Assembly (NCBI GenBank): GCA_017506865.1 | Contig: JAFCMP010000111.1 | Span: forward strand, 181,958 to 245,957 | Direction of reading: 5' to 3' | Length of the DNA stretch: 64,000 bases | Source of the DNA: Tribonema minus | Lineage: Eukaryota > Sar > Xanthophyceae > Tribonematales > Tribonemataceae | Shown: piece after piece, positions 46,122-55,887 of the stretch | Layout of the letters: each line of letters opens with the position of its first letter | Position numbering within the stretch: position 1 is the stretch's first letter | The notes under the pieces: model-generated | Database searches by the model: none | Told to the model about the DNA's origin: nothing | Seen by the model: the letters and a program-made list of their open reading frames with translations, nothing else | Position numbers and translations under genes: made by a program

Positions 46122-49100
46122 TTACAGGATCAGCGCCGCAGCAGCGAGCAGTGCGCCCAGCAGCGCGCTGCCCGCCGTCACCGCCGCGGCGGGGGCGCTG
46201 TTTGTGCCCTGCGCCGACATCTCGCCCACCACAACACTGTCTGAGGTGACGCTGGATGACGTGGTGTTCAGGCTGGTCGCGATGGCGGCGGAGTAGGCGG
46301 GGCTTGTGGCGGCGGTCTGCGATGGGGCGATGGGGGGGGGGGGGGCGCACGGGGGGGGGGAAGCACATGCAGTGCAGCACATTCAGAACTAAAAACCTGA
46401 AGCGTGAACGTCTGCATTGTGAAAACAATGGCTTTGGTGGCATCGAGCTTCAGGTGTTGATGACTGTTGAGGGCGGTCGCCGAAAGCACGGCGTTGCCAG
46501 CGTAGGTCTGCAGTCAGAGGATGACTAGGTCTGGGGTGACATGACTCTGAGCAGCACCTCTGCAAGTCAGCAGACTGAGCATTGCCATAATTTGCAAGCC
46601 TGGTAAGTGCAGGTCAAAGAAGCCGTCAACATTGAAAGCTCGATCGATGCAGGTTTTGAAGTGGCCACAATTTCACGCCAGATGGAGAGAATCCGCCGCG
46701 CACTCGTGCGCAAGGCCTGCGAGCGCCGCCGCCTACGGCACTTGCACCCCCAGCTCTGAAGCAAGACCAATATTCATCATTGACGTTGTCAAGCTCCTCC
46801 ATGTCCGCATCACACCGATCCACAAGCACAGGTGATGACAGGGCGAATGCATTTGCTGCGGTCACCAGCGGTCACCTTGCAGTCGTCCATGAGCGCTGCC
46901 GATGGCAGTTACAGCGACGTCCACGTCGCTCACGCCCATGAATGAATTCACATTGACAAGCCCCTCCACGACTGCATCACACTCATCCACAAGCAGAGAA
47001 GATGATGCATGCGCCGCAGTCACCGGCGCTCACCTTGCAGTCGTCCATGAGCGCGATCTGAGCGCTGCCGATGGCAGTCACGGTGACGTCTACGTCGCTC
47101 ACGCCCGTGGCGAGGCGCCGCGCGTACAGCACGCGCGTGCGCGTGGCGGAGTACGTGCAGCTCGAGATGATGACCTGCGGCGGCGCCAGAGATTGAGCGT
47201 TGAGACGCAGCGCAGCAGCGGAGTGATACATTAGTACTATGCCGGATGTCATATGCGCACTATTGCGCACCTCAGCCCGCATGCGCTTCAAGCACAGGCG
47301 ACGCAGCGCGCGCCCGTGCACCTGCATCGTCACCTCACCCTGGCATTCGCCTCAAACTTCAAACTGCCATCAAACTGCTGACTGAAACGGCGTGCGCGCG
47401 CCTACGGCACCTATCAACTTCAAGCACGTGCGAGCGCGCGAACTTCAAGCGTGTGCGAGCGTGCGTCCGCGCACCTGCGCCGTCGATGCCCGGGTAATTA
47501 ACACCACAATTCAAGCATCCACCATTTTTTTCTTTCTGGGATCGGCGATCGCCACGCATCATACGCAGCGCAACCAACACTTACAGTGCCACATAGCACA
47601 CCTCAGCGCAGCATCAACGAACTTCAAACGCGTGCGACCACGCACCTGCGAAGTCTCGATGCCCAGGTGGTCCGCCGTCCCCTGAATAATCGCCTGCAGC
47701 TGGCCCGCGTCGCCGCACACGTCCTGGCCCGAGACGTGCAGGCCGATGACAAAGCTCTGAGCGCTGCCGTGCGCGCCGGGGCAGAACTGCAGCATCGTCG
47801 CGGGGTCGGTGTCGGCGAGGTTGAGGCCGCAGGCGGCGTCCAGGTCCGTCCAGAAGTCGGGGGTGTCCTCCTGAGCGATGGGGCAGCAGCAGCAGGGGGC
47901 GGGGGCAAGCGCGTGAGCAGCGTAAGAGTGGGGGCGGCGCGGGCGCGATGGCGGGCGGCGGCAGCGCGCGATGGGGCAGCAGCAGCGCGCGCGGCAGCAG
48001 CGAGCGGGGGCGTATGAGAGGCGTAAGAGCGGGCGCGGCGCGGATGCGATCGTAAGCAGCGTGCGGGCTTGTTCTCTGTGATGGGAAGCATCGATTGTGC
48101 TGTCTGCCGTGCATGGCGGCCGAGACCGCGTTGTTGTTGGGGCAGAGCTGCAGTGTGCTGTCAGCGCCAGGAATGTTGAGTACTTGCTGCGTCGGCCCAA
48201 TTTAGTCTGCAGGTCCGATGACAGGGCAGCCAGCAAGGCAGCTTGTGCGGAGGTGTGGCGTTTGAAAGAGCACACATTGCTGAGCATTCATGCAACGGAC
48301 TGCATGTATCAATAAGCACACGCTGCTGAGCAACGCCATCGAGGTGGACGGACCGCAAGCATTGATAGCATTGATGTACTGTAGGCGCGCAAGATGTTCA
48401 AGCTGTTTCCGGACACTCACAGCCGATAGCAGTGGTTGTGCTGGCGCTGCCGCTGAGCATCAGCAAAACAGTGCGCGCAGTCCACGCATCCGGCGTCATG
48501 ACCGCTGCAGCGCTGCCGTGTGTGCTAACAAGCATCACAACTACGAAGTTCCATATCCGTGCAGGCTCCAGCAGCAAGCGCAGGCTGCGCACCTTTTGAT
48601 CTCAACTTGGACTTGAACATCAACCTCAAGTGTGAACTTCGCCAAGAAGGAATGTTCAGATCCAAACTGCAAGGTCAGGGCCTGTCAGCACATCACATCT
48701 GTCGCTGCTATGTACAGCATGTGCCAAACACTACAAAGAGTCGCCCTCTGCACAATCTTCAATTTTGAAGTTCAATATGCGGCAGCGCTCACCATGGGCG
48801 GCGCGGCGGCCATGATCTCGCGCATGCAGCACCTGGACTTGAGCGGCGCGTTGTTGGTGGTGCTCGGGCACAGCGCGGTGATGGTCGTGCTCGTGTCGGT
48901 CTCGTTGTAGGCGCTCATGATGGTCTCGAGCGTGTCAAAGCAGGAGACGGGCTTGGCGCTGGCGCTCGCGGCGGGGGAGAAGGCGCACAGCAGCCTCAGC
49001 GCTGCGCGCGCCATGTCCATGCCTGCGCATTCGTGAGCAGCGGGTGACATCCGGATGAGCTGAGCGCATGCTACGCCTGTGTGTTACGTAACGCCGCTAC

Positions 49101-51727
49101 GATTACTGAGCACAGTGTACTTCTGATTGCGGTGATAGTAAGCGGGTGTGGTGCGCAGTGTCCAGTACACACCAGCTTAGCGCTGCGCGCGCCATGTTCA
49201 TGCCTGCGACAGCGCGCGGGGCGGGTTCATCATCTGTGTTGAGCTGAGCGCGAGATGCGCATGCGTGCTTCGTAACGCCGCTGCGCTCACTGAGCAAAGT
49301 GTACTTCTGATTGCGGTGGTGGTGAGCGATTGTGGTGCACAATGTCCAGTGCACAGCACAGATTGCTGTGCACAGTGTCCAGTGCAACGCGCCCTCAGCG
49401 CTCCGCGCGCCATGTTTGTACCTGTGGCAGCGCACAGGGCGGGCGCGTCTCTGCATGACCTGAACGCGTAACACACGCGCATTTTGCGCAGTGCGGCTGC
49501 GCTCGAACGCGATGCTACGCGTAGCGCAGTGGTGCTCAGAAGCGGAGCCATGCGCTATCGCCGGTGCGCGCAGCAAACGCGGCGCTGCGCGGCGCGCGCC
49601 GCCTCTGCCTGCGACCGCGCGGTGCATGGGCGTGGCGCCGCGGGTCGAACGGCCGTGTCGCAAGCGAGCGCGTCAAAGTGGCAGGTGCGAGTGCGTCAGG
49701 AGCGCTCTCTACAGCGCGTTCGAGGCGTGTGCGCGGTTGAAGCGTGTGCGCGGTTGAAGCGTGTGCGCGGTCGCACAAAACTCTGCACAGACACAACCTC
49801 ACGCCGAACAGAACAGCGTGCGCGCTGCAGACTCCGACGCCAACTTCAAAGCGCACTTCAACGCTGCCTCTATGTACGTACCGTTGCCCAAGCTGCCGAG
49901 GTCCGTCTGACTGGACAACATGGTGGAGTTGGTGCTGCCGCCGCCTCCGTCCGAGGAGTGGAACATGTCGAGGCACGAGCCGCCGTCGTGCATGAGCTGC
50001 AGCAGCGCCTGCACGGAGTCGTACAGCTTGTCGTAGCAGTGGGAGTCGTTGCAGATGGCGGCGACCATGCCCAGCGTCGGCGTTGCGGCCTGCGGGGGCA
50101 GTGCGAGCAATGCGCTTTGCGGGTCAGCATGTGTCGCAAAGTACTGCTGTCCTGCATGTAGTTATTGAAATTGTGGTGAGAATGAAGCGGGCACTGACGC
50201 AGCAAAGTAGAATCACGTACGCCCTTCGCGCCCTGAGCGAGGATGAATGAAGGGCGCCGCCACGAGCTGCAGGGTCATCGTGTGAAGCGCTGATATGTCC
50301 TGAAGTGCTGACAACGATCATACAGCTATGCCGTAGCAGTGCCTGTAGTGATAGGCGGCGACGACTGTGCCGAGTGACGTGGCGCGGCGCCCTGCATGCT
50401 GTGATAAAACACAGAGGCGCATGCATGTATGGGCACTGCATGATCTACGCGTCCCAGGAAAGCACGGTCAAGTGCCCGTTGGCACAGTCATCTCGGTCAC
50501 ACTGCCGCTACCAGCAATGTAGTGCCATCATCACAGTAACAAAAAGGCAAGTGACTGAATACTGCCCTGGCAGGCAGTGGCGGCCACGCAGCACGAACGT
50601 CGCCGCAGTGCCACCTGTATGATGATCATCACCGCCCAACATCTCACCTTTCTGGTGGGATCCTTGAAGAGCGCGTCGAAGTGCGCGCTCCCAGGGTCGT
50701 TCTCGTAGTACGGCGCGAAGACGGTGACGGGGCACGCGCTGTCGGTGATGAACGCGTCCTTCTGCGCGACGCACGCGTCCAGCGTCGAGCCCGTCTTGCC
50801 GTGGCACGCGCTGCACAGGTCGTTGAGCGGCGTGGTGAAGTCCGTGCTGAAGACGGTGGACGCTCCCGCTGCGGTCGTGTGGCTCGCCAGGCAGTCGACA
50901 AAGTCTGGTGAGGGTGGCGGCGGCGGAGGAGAGCAGCGGATCGAGTCAAGTCGGGGGATGAGGGCAGGAAAGTCGGAATGTGGCAAAGTGCTGCGGCCTG
51001 CATGCTAGGATGTCATGTTGCCGCATCAACTGATGATAGTGGTGGGGCAATGCAAAGTTTTCAAACAGGTCCATGATTGTCGTGCCCACATGTGTCAATG
51101 CCTGTGGCTTGCATGTGCCAGCACACGCCGCAAGTTAAATAGCCACCACACTGGCGAGCCACCCTTCGCCGAAGCGCTTGCACGTAAGCGCAGCAGTCTG
51201 TGCTGCACAGGGGGCTTTCTGCAATGCTATGTTGGTGTTACGTGCCATGCACGTGTAGCGCAGAGGCTCCTTTCAGCGAAACGAAGCTACTTACCGATGA
51301 GAGGCACTCCCACCTCGCAGACCAGGTTCATAAAGCACTCCCCGGCGGACTGTGAGAGACACCGCAAGAAACAGGAATAGCAGCGAGTAGCCCGTTGTGA
51401 GTGCGTTTGCTGGAAACCCTTGCAGGTGTATGTAGCACCTGGCTTCAGTTGTGCTGGCGTCAAGAATATATGCTCAGCTTCGGCACTTACGCTTGCAGCG
51501 GCAGCTTGGATCGCTCTCTGCTGGCTGGCACATTGGCTGGTCGCCAGGCTGCGGCCAGCGCGTATTCCAAGCGCACTGAGGTACCACTGGTGGTCCCGCT
51601 TGAGCGCGCTGAGGGTGCTGTGCACCATGTCGGGGGTGAACACGCCGCTGTGGAGCTGTGCGAGAGGCACGCAGTTGCCAGGCACACCCAAGGTGGCCAC
51701 CGCTGCTACCACTGCTGCTGCCCTCAT
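46122..51727 (-). CDS. Secreted cysteine-rich GPI-anchor-type protein, copy B
   Basis: Eight exons in transcript order join in phase: 51727-51491, 51349-51295, 50904-50648, 50089-49882, 49022-48793, 47870-47646, 47174-47034 and 46316-46122; 515 residues. Exons 2, 3, 6, 7 and 8 have exactly the same lengths as in copy A (55, 257, 225, 141, 195). It has a signal-peptide-like start (MRAAAVVAAVATLGVPGNC), then HSTLSALKRDHQWYLSALGI, the same cysteine framework (FVDCLASH, DLCSACHGKTGSTLDAC, ICNDSHCYDKLYDS, CCMREI, AACGLNLADTDP, SSCTY), a Ser/Gly-rich insertion in exon 4 absent from copy A, and a hydrophobic C-terminal tail (ALLGALLAAAALIL) ending at TAA, as in GPI-anchored proteins. Function unknown. 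The reverse-transcriptase ORF ends only about 270 bases upstream of its ATG, in the same orientation. Confidence 0.83.
46332..46360 (-). repeat. C-run polypyrimidine tract before last exon of gene B
   Basis: Plus-strand G runs of 14 and 10 bases are sense-strand C runs shortly upstream of the acceptor at 46317. Confidence 0.8.
46862..47033 (-). repeat. copy of gene B exon-7 donor junction
   Basis: The donor side of exon 7 (plus strand CTCACCTTGCAGTCGTCCATGA at 47030) is copied about 158 bases further into the intron at 46872, followed by the same GCTGCCGATGGCAGT and GACGTC-ACGTCGCTCACGCC blocks. An intervening 'catcacac.catccacaagca' block is also duplicated. Confidence 0.8.
49023..49440 (-). 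repeat. array of gene B exon-5 acceptor copies
   Basis: Copies of the exon-5 start lie upstream at about 49203 and 49421 (plus strand CTGCGCGCGCCATGTTCATGCC and CTCCGCGCGCCATGTTTGTACC). Between them are intron blocks (GTAACGCCGCTGCGCTCACTG, TTCTGATTGCGGTGGTGG) that also occur in the corresponding array of copy A. Confidence 0.8.
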
Positions 51728-51928
51728 GCTGATGGTGCCCTGGTGTAGCTGTTGAGACGTCGCTGGTGTGTGTGCTGCTTGTGTGAATGTGGAGCCTGTA
51801 AAGCCTGTGCAGTGCAGTCGGTGATTGAAGCCTCTTTTTTATCGAGCTCAAGATTTGACCGTTGCATCACCGATCCAGATGATCATGATCTCGATGATCT
51901 TGAATGGTGCACATGCTGTACGTATGGA

Positions 51929-51957
51929 CTTGTATTTATAAAGGCCCAAGGGAGGCC
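51929..51957 (-). promoter_or_regulatory. TATA-box module upstream of gene B
   Basis: On the minus strand GGCCTCCCTTGGGCCTT runs into TATAAATACAAG, with TATAAATA at 51940-51933, about 206 bases before the ATG at 51727. The module matches the one upstream of the LRR gene at 26780-26808. It also adjoins the 3' end of the reverse-transcriptase ORF, so it may partly derive from the element's tail. Confidence 0.5.
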
Positions 51958-51999
51958 GGGTTGCCTATGCAATCGAAAAGCTTGCGTCAACGCAGCAGC

Positions 52000-54900
52000 C
52001 TAGTCTGCGCTGTGCCCTAGGAGTTTGGATACCGGCGCCGCAACACAGCCCAGCATTCGCGCTCCACGTGTGTATGCCATGACGCGCTCCGCCAACTCCC
52101 GCGCCAGCGATATGCTCAGCTCAATGTGGATCTGACGCTTAGCTAACCCGGCCTTGCGTAACACATCTGCCTTCCCCCCCCCTGAGCACAGTGCTGAGTG
52201 CATTGCCAACTCCTTAACAAAAAGGCTTGTCTGCTTGCCCAGCCGTCCGTACGACTCCTGCACGAATGGCACAAAAGCCCAAGATGACGTCAAGGTGCCG
52301 GTGTGGTGCTTGACCTTCGCGTCCTCCCCCACCCCAGCAGCATAGCCGTCCGTGTTCGAGGCATTTGTTTTGCCTGTCAGGTACGAGCTCGCTGTGGGTG
52401 CGCGCACACTTGTGTCTAGCACTATTCCCTTGTTACGGTATGCACTGCTAAAGTGCAGACACCCTGGGTCAATGACTGTGTCCGCCCGATACCCCGGTAC
52501 CTTGAAGACGCTAGCGTCCTCATTGCGGACAATAGAGACATGGTGCTGTCTCAAGATGCGCTGTAGGCACCGCTTTTGGGCAGTGTGTGTCGCGTTGTGC
52601 CCCCGTATGTGCTGGCTGGGGCAGCTGATCGCATGCGTGGAGGTGGGGCTCACGTCACTGCACCGCCATGGGCACACCTCGCCCTGTATGCCCCACCCGT
52701 CTATAAAGATCGCAACCATAATCATCGTGGCTGCTGCCATACTGGACATGGGCGCCGCACCCGGGCGGTCATTGGCAGCGGGTGGCACGCTCATCCACGC
52801 CATTGCGCCGGACGCACGCTGGCTGCGCAGCTGCGCCAGGACCCGCGCGCTAGCCTGTTGGCGGCGGCGGCTGGTGTCACGCAAGTCACCAGTAAGTGTA
52901 GCCTGCGTCGGCTTGCCCACGGCACCAGCCGAGGCAGCCTCTAGGTCCTCCACCAGGCAGTCCTCGTATTGACGTCGAAGAACATTTGAAAGGCCGGCTT
53001 GTAGTCCGTGCGTGAAGTGACCGCGCCGGCGGCGGGGCACTACCTTTCTGCAGATCTCGTCAGCATAGGCCTCCCAGTCGTCGTCGTCGTCCTCCTGCCC
53101 GCCGCTGCAGCTGCTTTCTTCCGCGCTAGTTTGTGTTTTAGCGGGCGTGGAAGAGGCAGCCGCGGCAGCGGCTTGAGGGCCAGGTACGGTCGCCGCCGCA
53201 GCGGCCGCCTCGGCGCCAGGCACAATGCCGTGGGTGTGTGGGGCTGGCTCAGTGGTCCCCGTCTCCGTGACGGCAGTTGCGGCGTAGATCGCTTGCACCG
53301 CAGTGGGGAGCGTCGACGCTGCGGCCGTTGTATCCGCTGCCCACCGTAGCAACGATGCTGGGAGCTGCTCGGCCACAGCTGTGCGTGATTTTTCGCCGCC
53401 ATCAGCTGTCAGCGCTCGCGTAGAGCGTCGCACGGCCTCGATGATTGGCGGCAGTCCCTGGTCCTCGCGTATTGCGCATGAGTGCTGCGCGAACCAGGTG
53501 ACTGCGCCGTGTTCGTCAGTGCCGAGCCTCAGGGCCCCTGCTGCCACAGTGGCATGAATTATTGCAGGCCGCAGTGTTGTGCATGCCTGGGCCGTGTATG
53601 CGGCTGGTGCCAGTAGCCCCAAAAGCGGCATGCCCAGACCGCCTCGTCGCTCCGGCAACCGTGACGCCCGCAGTGGCACTGCGATGTCCGTGAGTTCTGG
53701 CGGGCCCAAGCGCGGCAATACCAGCACGCTGCCACTGCTGGCTACCTCATTGTCACCAGCAGTGCAGGCGGCCAGCAGGTGTGACTTCATGACTGCCGCG
53801 GTAGCGCAGCCGTGCAGGTGCAGCATGCGTTCAAGCGTCCATGCACAGAACCCGTCAAATGCGTGCAGCCATGTCTCACTCAAAGCCGTGTCAACGACCC
53901 GAGCTAAGAAGCCCATGCGCTTCGTCAGTGACCTGCGCAGAATGAACTGTGCTGCCTGTAGGTGATGCCGCGCCATCCCAGCTAGCTGCCACGACAATCG
54001 CCATGTCCCTGCGTCAACAAGATGCTTGCTCATGGCAGCATGCACATAGGCTGGGTGCCCTACCGGTACCCCGACCGACGTAAAGCCCTGACTGGATTCT
54101 GGCATGGTGGCGTCCACAAACGGTATGTCAAGGGCGCGCAGGCGTGCTCTGGCCGCTTCATCAAACACTGTGCCGCGCATGGCAATGGCCAGCGACTTGT
54201 CTGGTCGAACGCGTAGGCCCCCTGCCGCAAGCCGACGGATCACCTCTGCCACCCCAGCGGCCGCTGCATCGTCGAAGTAGGCAGCTTGCAGCACGTTGAG
54301 GTCATCCAGGAAAGCGCAGTGCGGGGCTGGCGGTTCCGCTGTGCTGTGGCCGTAGGCCGGCATACTGCCGGGCGTCGCACTCACTCCATCAGGGTAGAAG
54401 AGTAGGAATGCCGCTGCCACTGCAAAGTACAGCGGCCCTAGAGGGTCCCCTTGCTGGCACCCTAGGTGGGAGCAGATAATGCGAGCTTCACCGTTCACCT
54501 CCACTCGCATCTCTGGGGCAGTGTCACCACAGTATACGGACTCAAAGTGCGGGAGCAGCTCCGGACAGAAGAGCATAAGTCCCCGCACAATGGCGGCGCG
54601 ATCCACACTGTTAAATGCGTTCTCACAGTCCAGCTGGATTGTGGTGCCATACAGCTCGTGCCACACGCGCGCGCGCGCTGCCACATGCTCGACGCCAGAC
54701 CGGTATCCTACGCCAAACTGCGACATGGAGGCCAGCAGCCCCGATATTTTGCCCTTGACACCCCGTGCCGCTGTGGACCCGAGGAGTCTGCGCCAGACAC
54801 TGGAGCAGGCGATCGGACGCCGCTTCTGTCCTATGCCTGAGAGGGCCGCGGCGCGGAGAAGCCGTTGCGATTGCTCCGGCAGCAGTTCGGGCTCAACAAG

Positions 54901-55887
54901 CAGCGTCGTGAACACCTTGGCCAGGTGATGGGCGAATGCCGGTTCCATCACATCCGATTCTAAATCACCAGCTAGTCCTGGCGAGGCACTGCCCACGGGG
55001 CGGGTGGCTGCTTTCACTGGTGCACCAGGCCCAGCGGCCATCAAGAGGTGTTCATAGCGTAGGCCGTCCAGCCCTCCTGCCTTCCCCGCCCCTGCTGCGG
55101 ACAAGGTCGACAGTATGTCTGTCGCCTCCACCTCGAGGCGCCGTCCGGCTGCGCTGGCAGCATCCTCAGGCCTATCGCTGCGATCATGCGCCTGACCCGA
55201 TTCGAAGACGGGACTGCCGCTGCCAGCGGGCCCGGCGGTCGTTGCCACCCCTGCGCCGTGCAAGCAGTGCCGCCGGGCGTCGCGTACCAGGCCGCGCACT
55301 TGCTCCATTGGCGTATCGACTACCCCGGGCCGGGTGCCAGTTTCAGGGTGCTTTGCTGCCAGCACCTGTGCCGTGACCTCGTCTGCTGGGGCGCATGCTT
55401 CACGCGCCTCTAGTCGTGCGGCAGCCAGGCCTACCCCCCGTCGCTTGCCTGAGAGGGCAGCGCATGCTGTTTGCTGCCTGGAGTCAGCCTCCGTCCTGTC
55501 GGCATCGAAGTTCGTTTGTGCCGACGCCGTAGCTGCGTTGTTTGGTTTGGGGGCCCGCAGCGCCGCTGCTGCTGACAGCGTCTTTCTCAGTAGCTCCGCA
55601 AAGTCGCCAGACAGCAACGCTGCCAGCCGGGCCGCAGGCGGCATACCGGTTCCCTCCGGTTGCCTACCAAAGGCCATTGCTGCTAGCAGGTGCAGCAGCC
55701 TGTAGCCGCGCTGCACTAGAGTCTGAGAAACCTGATGAGCAAACGCCCCGGCACCATGGTGGAGGCGCACCCGTGCCGCCTCACGTGCACTGTCTGTGGC
55801 GTCCGCCAGTAGTCGTGTGGCGTGCTCCACTAGCCGTGCCCACTGTACATGAGTTTTGTGACCAGGTGCTAGCAGATACTGAACCAT
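52000..55887 (-). CDS. Reverse transcriptase with C-terminal PD-(D/E)XK-like nuclease
   Basis: A single intact 1295-codon frame from ATG at 55887 to TAG at 52000. RT motifs in order: GGLDGLRYEHLL (about residues 271-282), the RPIA motif (about 357), motif A QLDCENAFNSVD (catalytic Asp about 420), motif B GCQQGDPLGPLYF (about 476), and motif C FLDD in place of YADD (about 526-529). Near the C-terminus (about 1072-1105) a C-x3-C...H-x3-C...GH cluster looks zinc-binding, followed by R-A-D-x-V-I-D, a GIVLDTSV strand and FVPFVQESYGRLG, the pattern of restriction-like endonucleases in some non-LTR retroelements. There is no RNase H, integrase or long terminal repeat. It should copy element RNA at a nicked genomic target. 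The open frame suggests a recently active copy. No poly(A) tail or target-site duplication is evident. Confidence 0.85.
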   Translation of the reverse strand: MVQYLLAPGHKTHVQWARLVEHATRLLADATDSAREAARVRLHHGAGAFAHQVSQTLVQRGYRLLHLLAAMAFGRQPEGTGMPPAARLAALLSGDFAELLRKTLSAAAALRAPKPNNAATASAQTNFDADRTEADSRQQTACAALSGKRRGVGLAAARLEAREACAPADEVTAQVLAAKHPETGTRPGVVDTPMEQVRGLVRDARRHCLHGAGVATTAGPAGSGSPVFESGQAHDRSDRPEDAASAAGRRLEVEATDILSTLSAAGAGKAGGLDGLRYEHLLMAAGPGAPVKAATRPVGSASPGLAGDLESDVMEPAFAHHLAKVFTTLLVEPELLPEQSQRLLRAAALSGIGQKRRPIACSSVWRRLLGSTAARGVKGKISGLLASMSQFGVGYRSGVEHVAARARVWHELYGTTIQLDCENAFNSVDRAAIVRGLMLFCPELLPHFESVYCGDTAPEMRVEVNGEARIICSHLGCQQGDPLGPLYFAVAAAFLLFYPDGVSATPGSMPAYGHSTAEPPAPHCAFLDDLNVLQAAYFDDAAAAGVAEVIRRLAAGGLRVRPDKSLAIAMRGTVFDEAARARLRALDIPFVDATMPESSQGFTSVGVPVGHPAYVHAAMSKHLVDAGTWRLSWQLAGMARHHLQAAQFILRRSLTKRMGFLARVVDTALSETWLHAFDGFCAWTLERMLHLHGCATAAVMKSHLLAACTAGDNEVASSGSVLVLPRLGPPELTDIAVPLRASRLPERRGGLGMPLLGLLAPAAYTAQACTTLRPAIIHATVAAGALRLGTDEHGAVTWFAQHSCAIREDQGLPPIIEAVRRSTRALTADGGEKSRTAVAEQLPASLLRWAADTTAAASTLPTAVQAIYAATAVTETGTTEPAPHTHGIVPGAEAAAAAATVPGPQAAAAAASSTPAKTQTSAEESSCSGGQEDDDDDWEAYADEICRKVVPRRRRGHFTHGLQAGLSNVLRRQYEDCLVEDLEAASAGAVGKPTQATLTGDLRDTSRRRQQASARVLAQLRSQRASGAMAWMSVPPAANDRPGAAPMSSMAAATMIMVAIFIDGWGIQGEVCPWRCSDVSPTSTHAISCPSQHIRGHNATHTAQKRCLQRILRQHHVSIVRNEDASVFKVPGYRADTVIDPGCLHFSSAYRNKGIVLDTSVRAPTASSYLTGKTNASNTDGYAAGVGEDAKVKHHTGTLTSSWAFVPFVQESYGRLGKQTSLFVKELAMHSALCSGGGKADVLRKAGLAKRQIHIELSISLARELAERVMAYTRGARMLGCVAAPVSKLLGHSAD

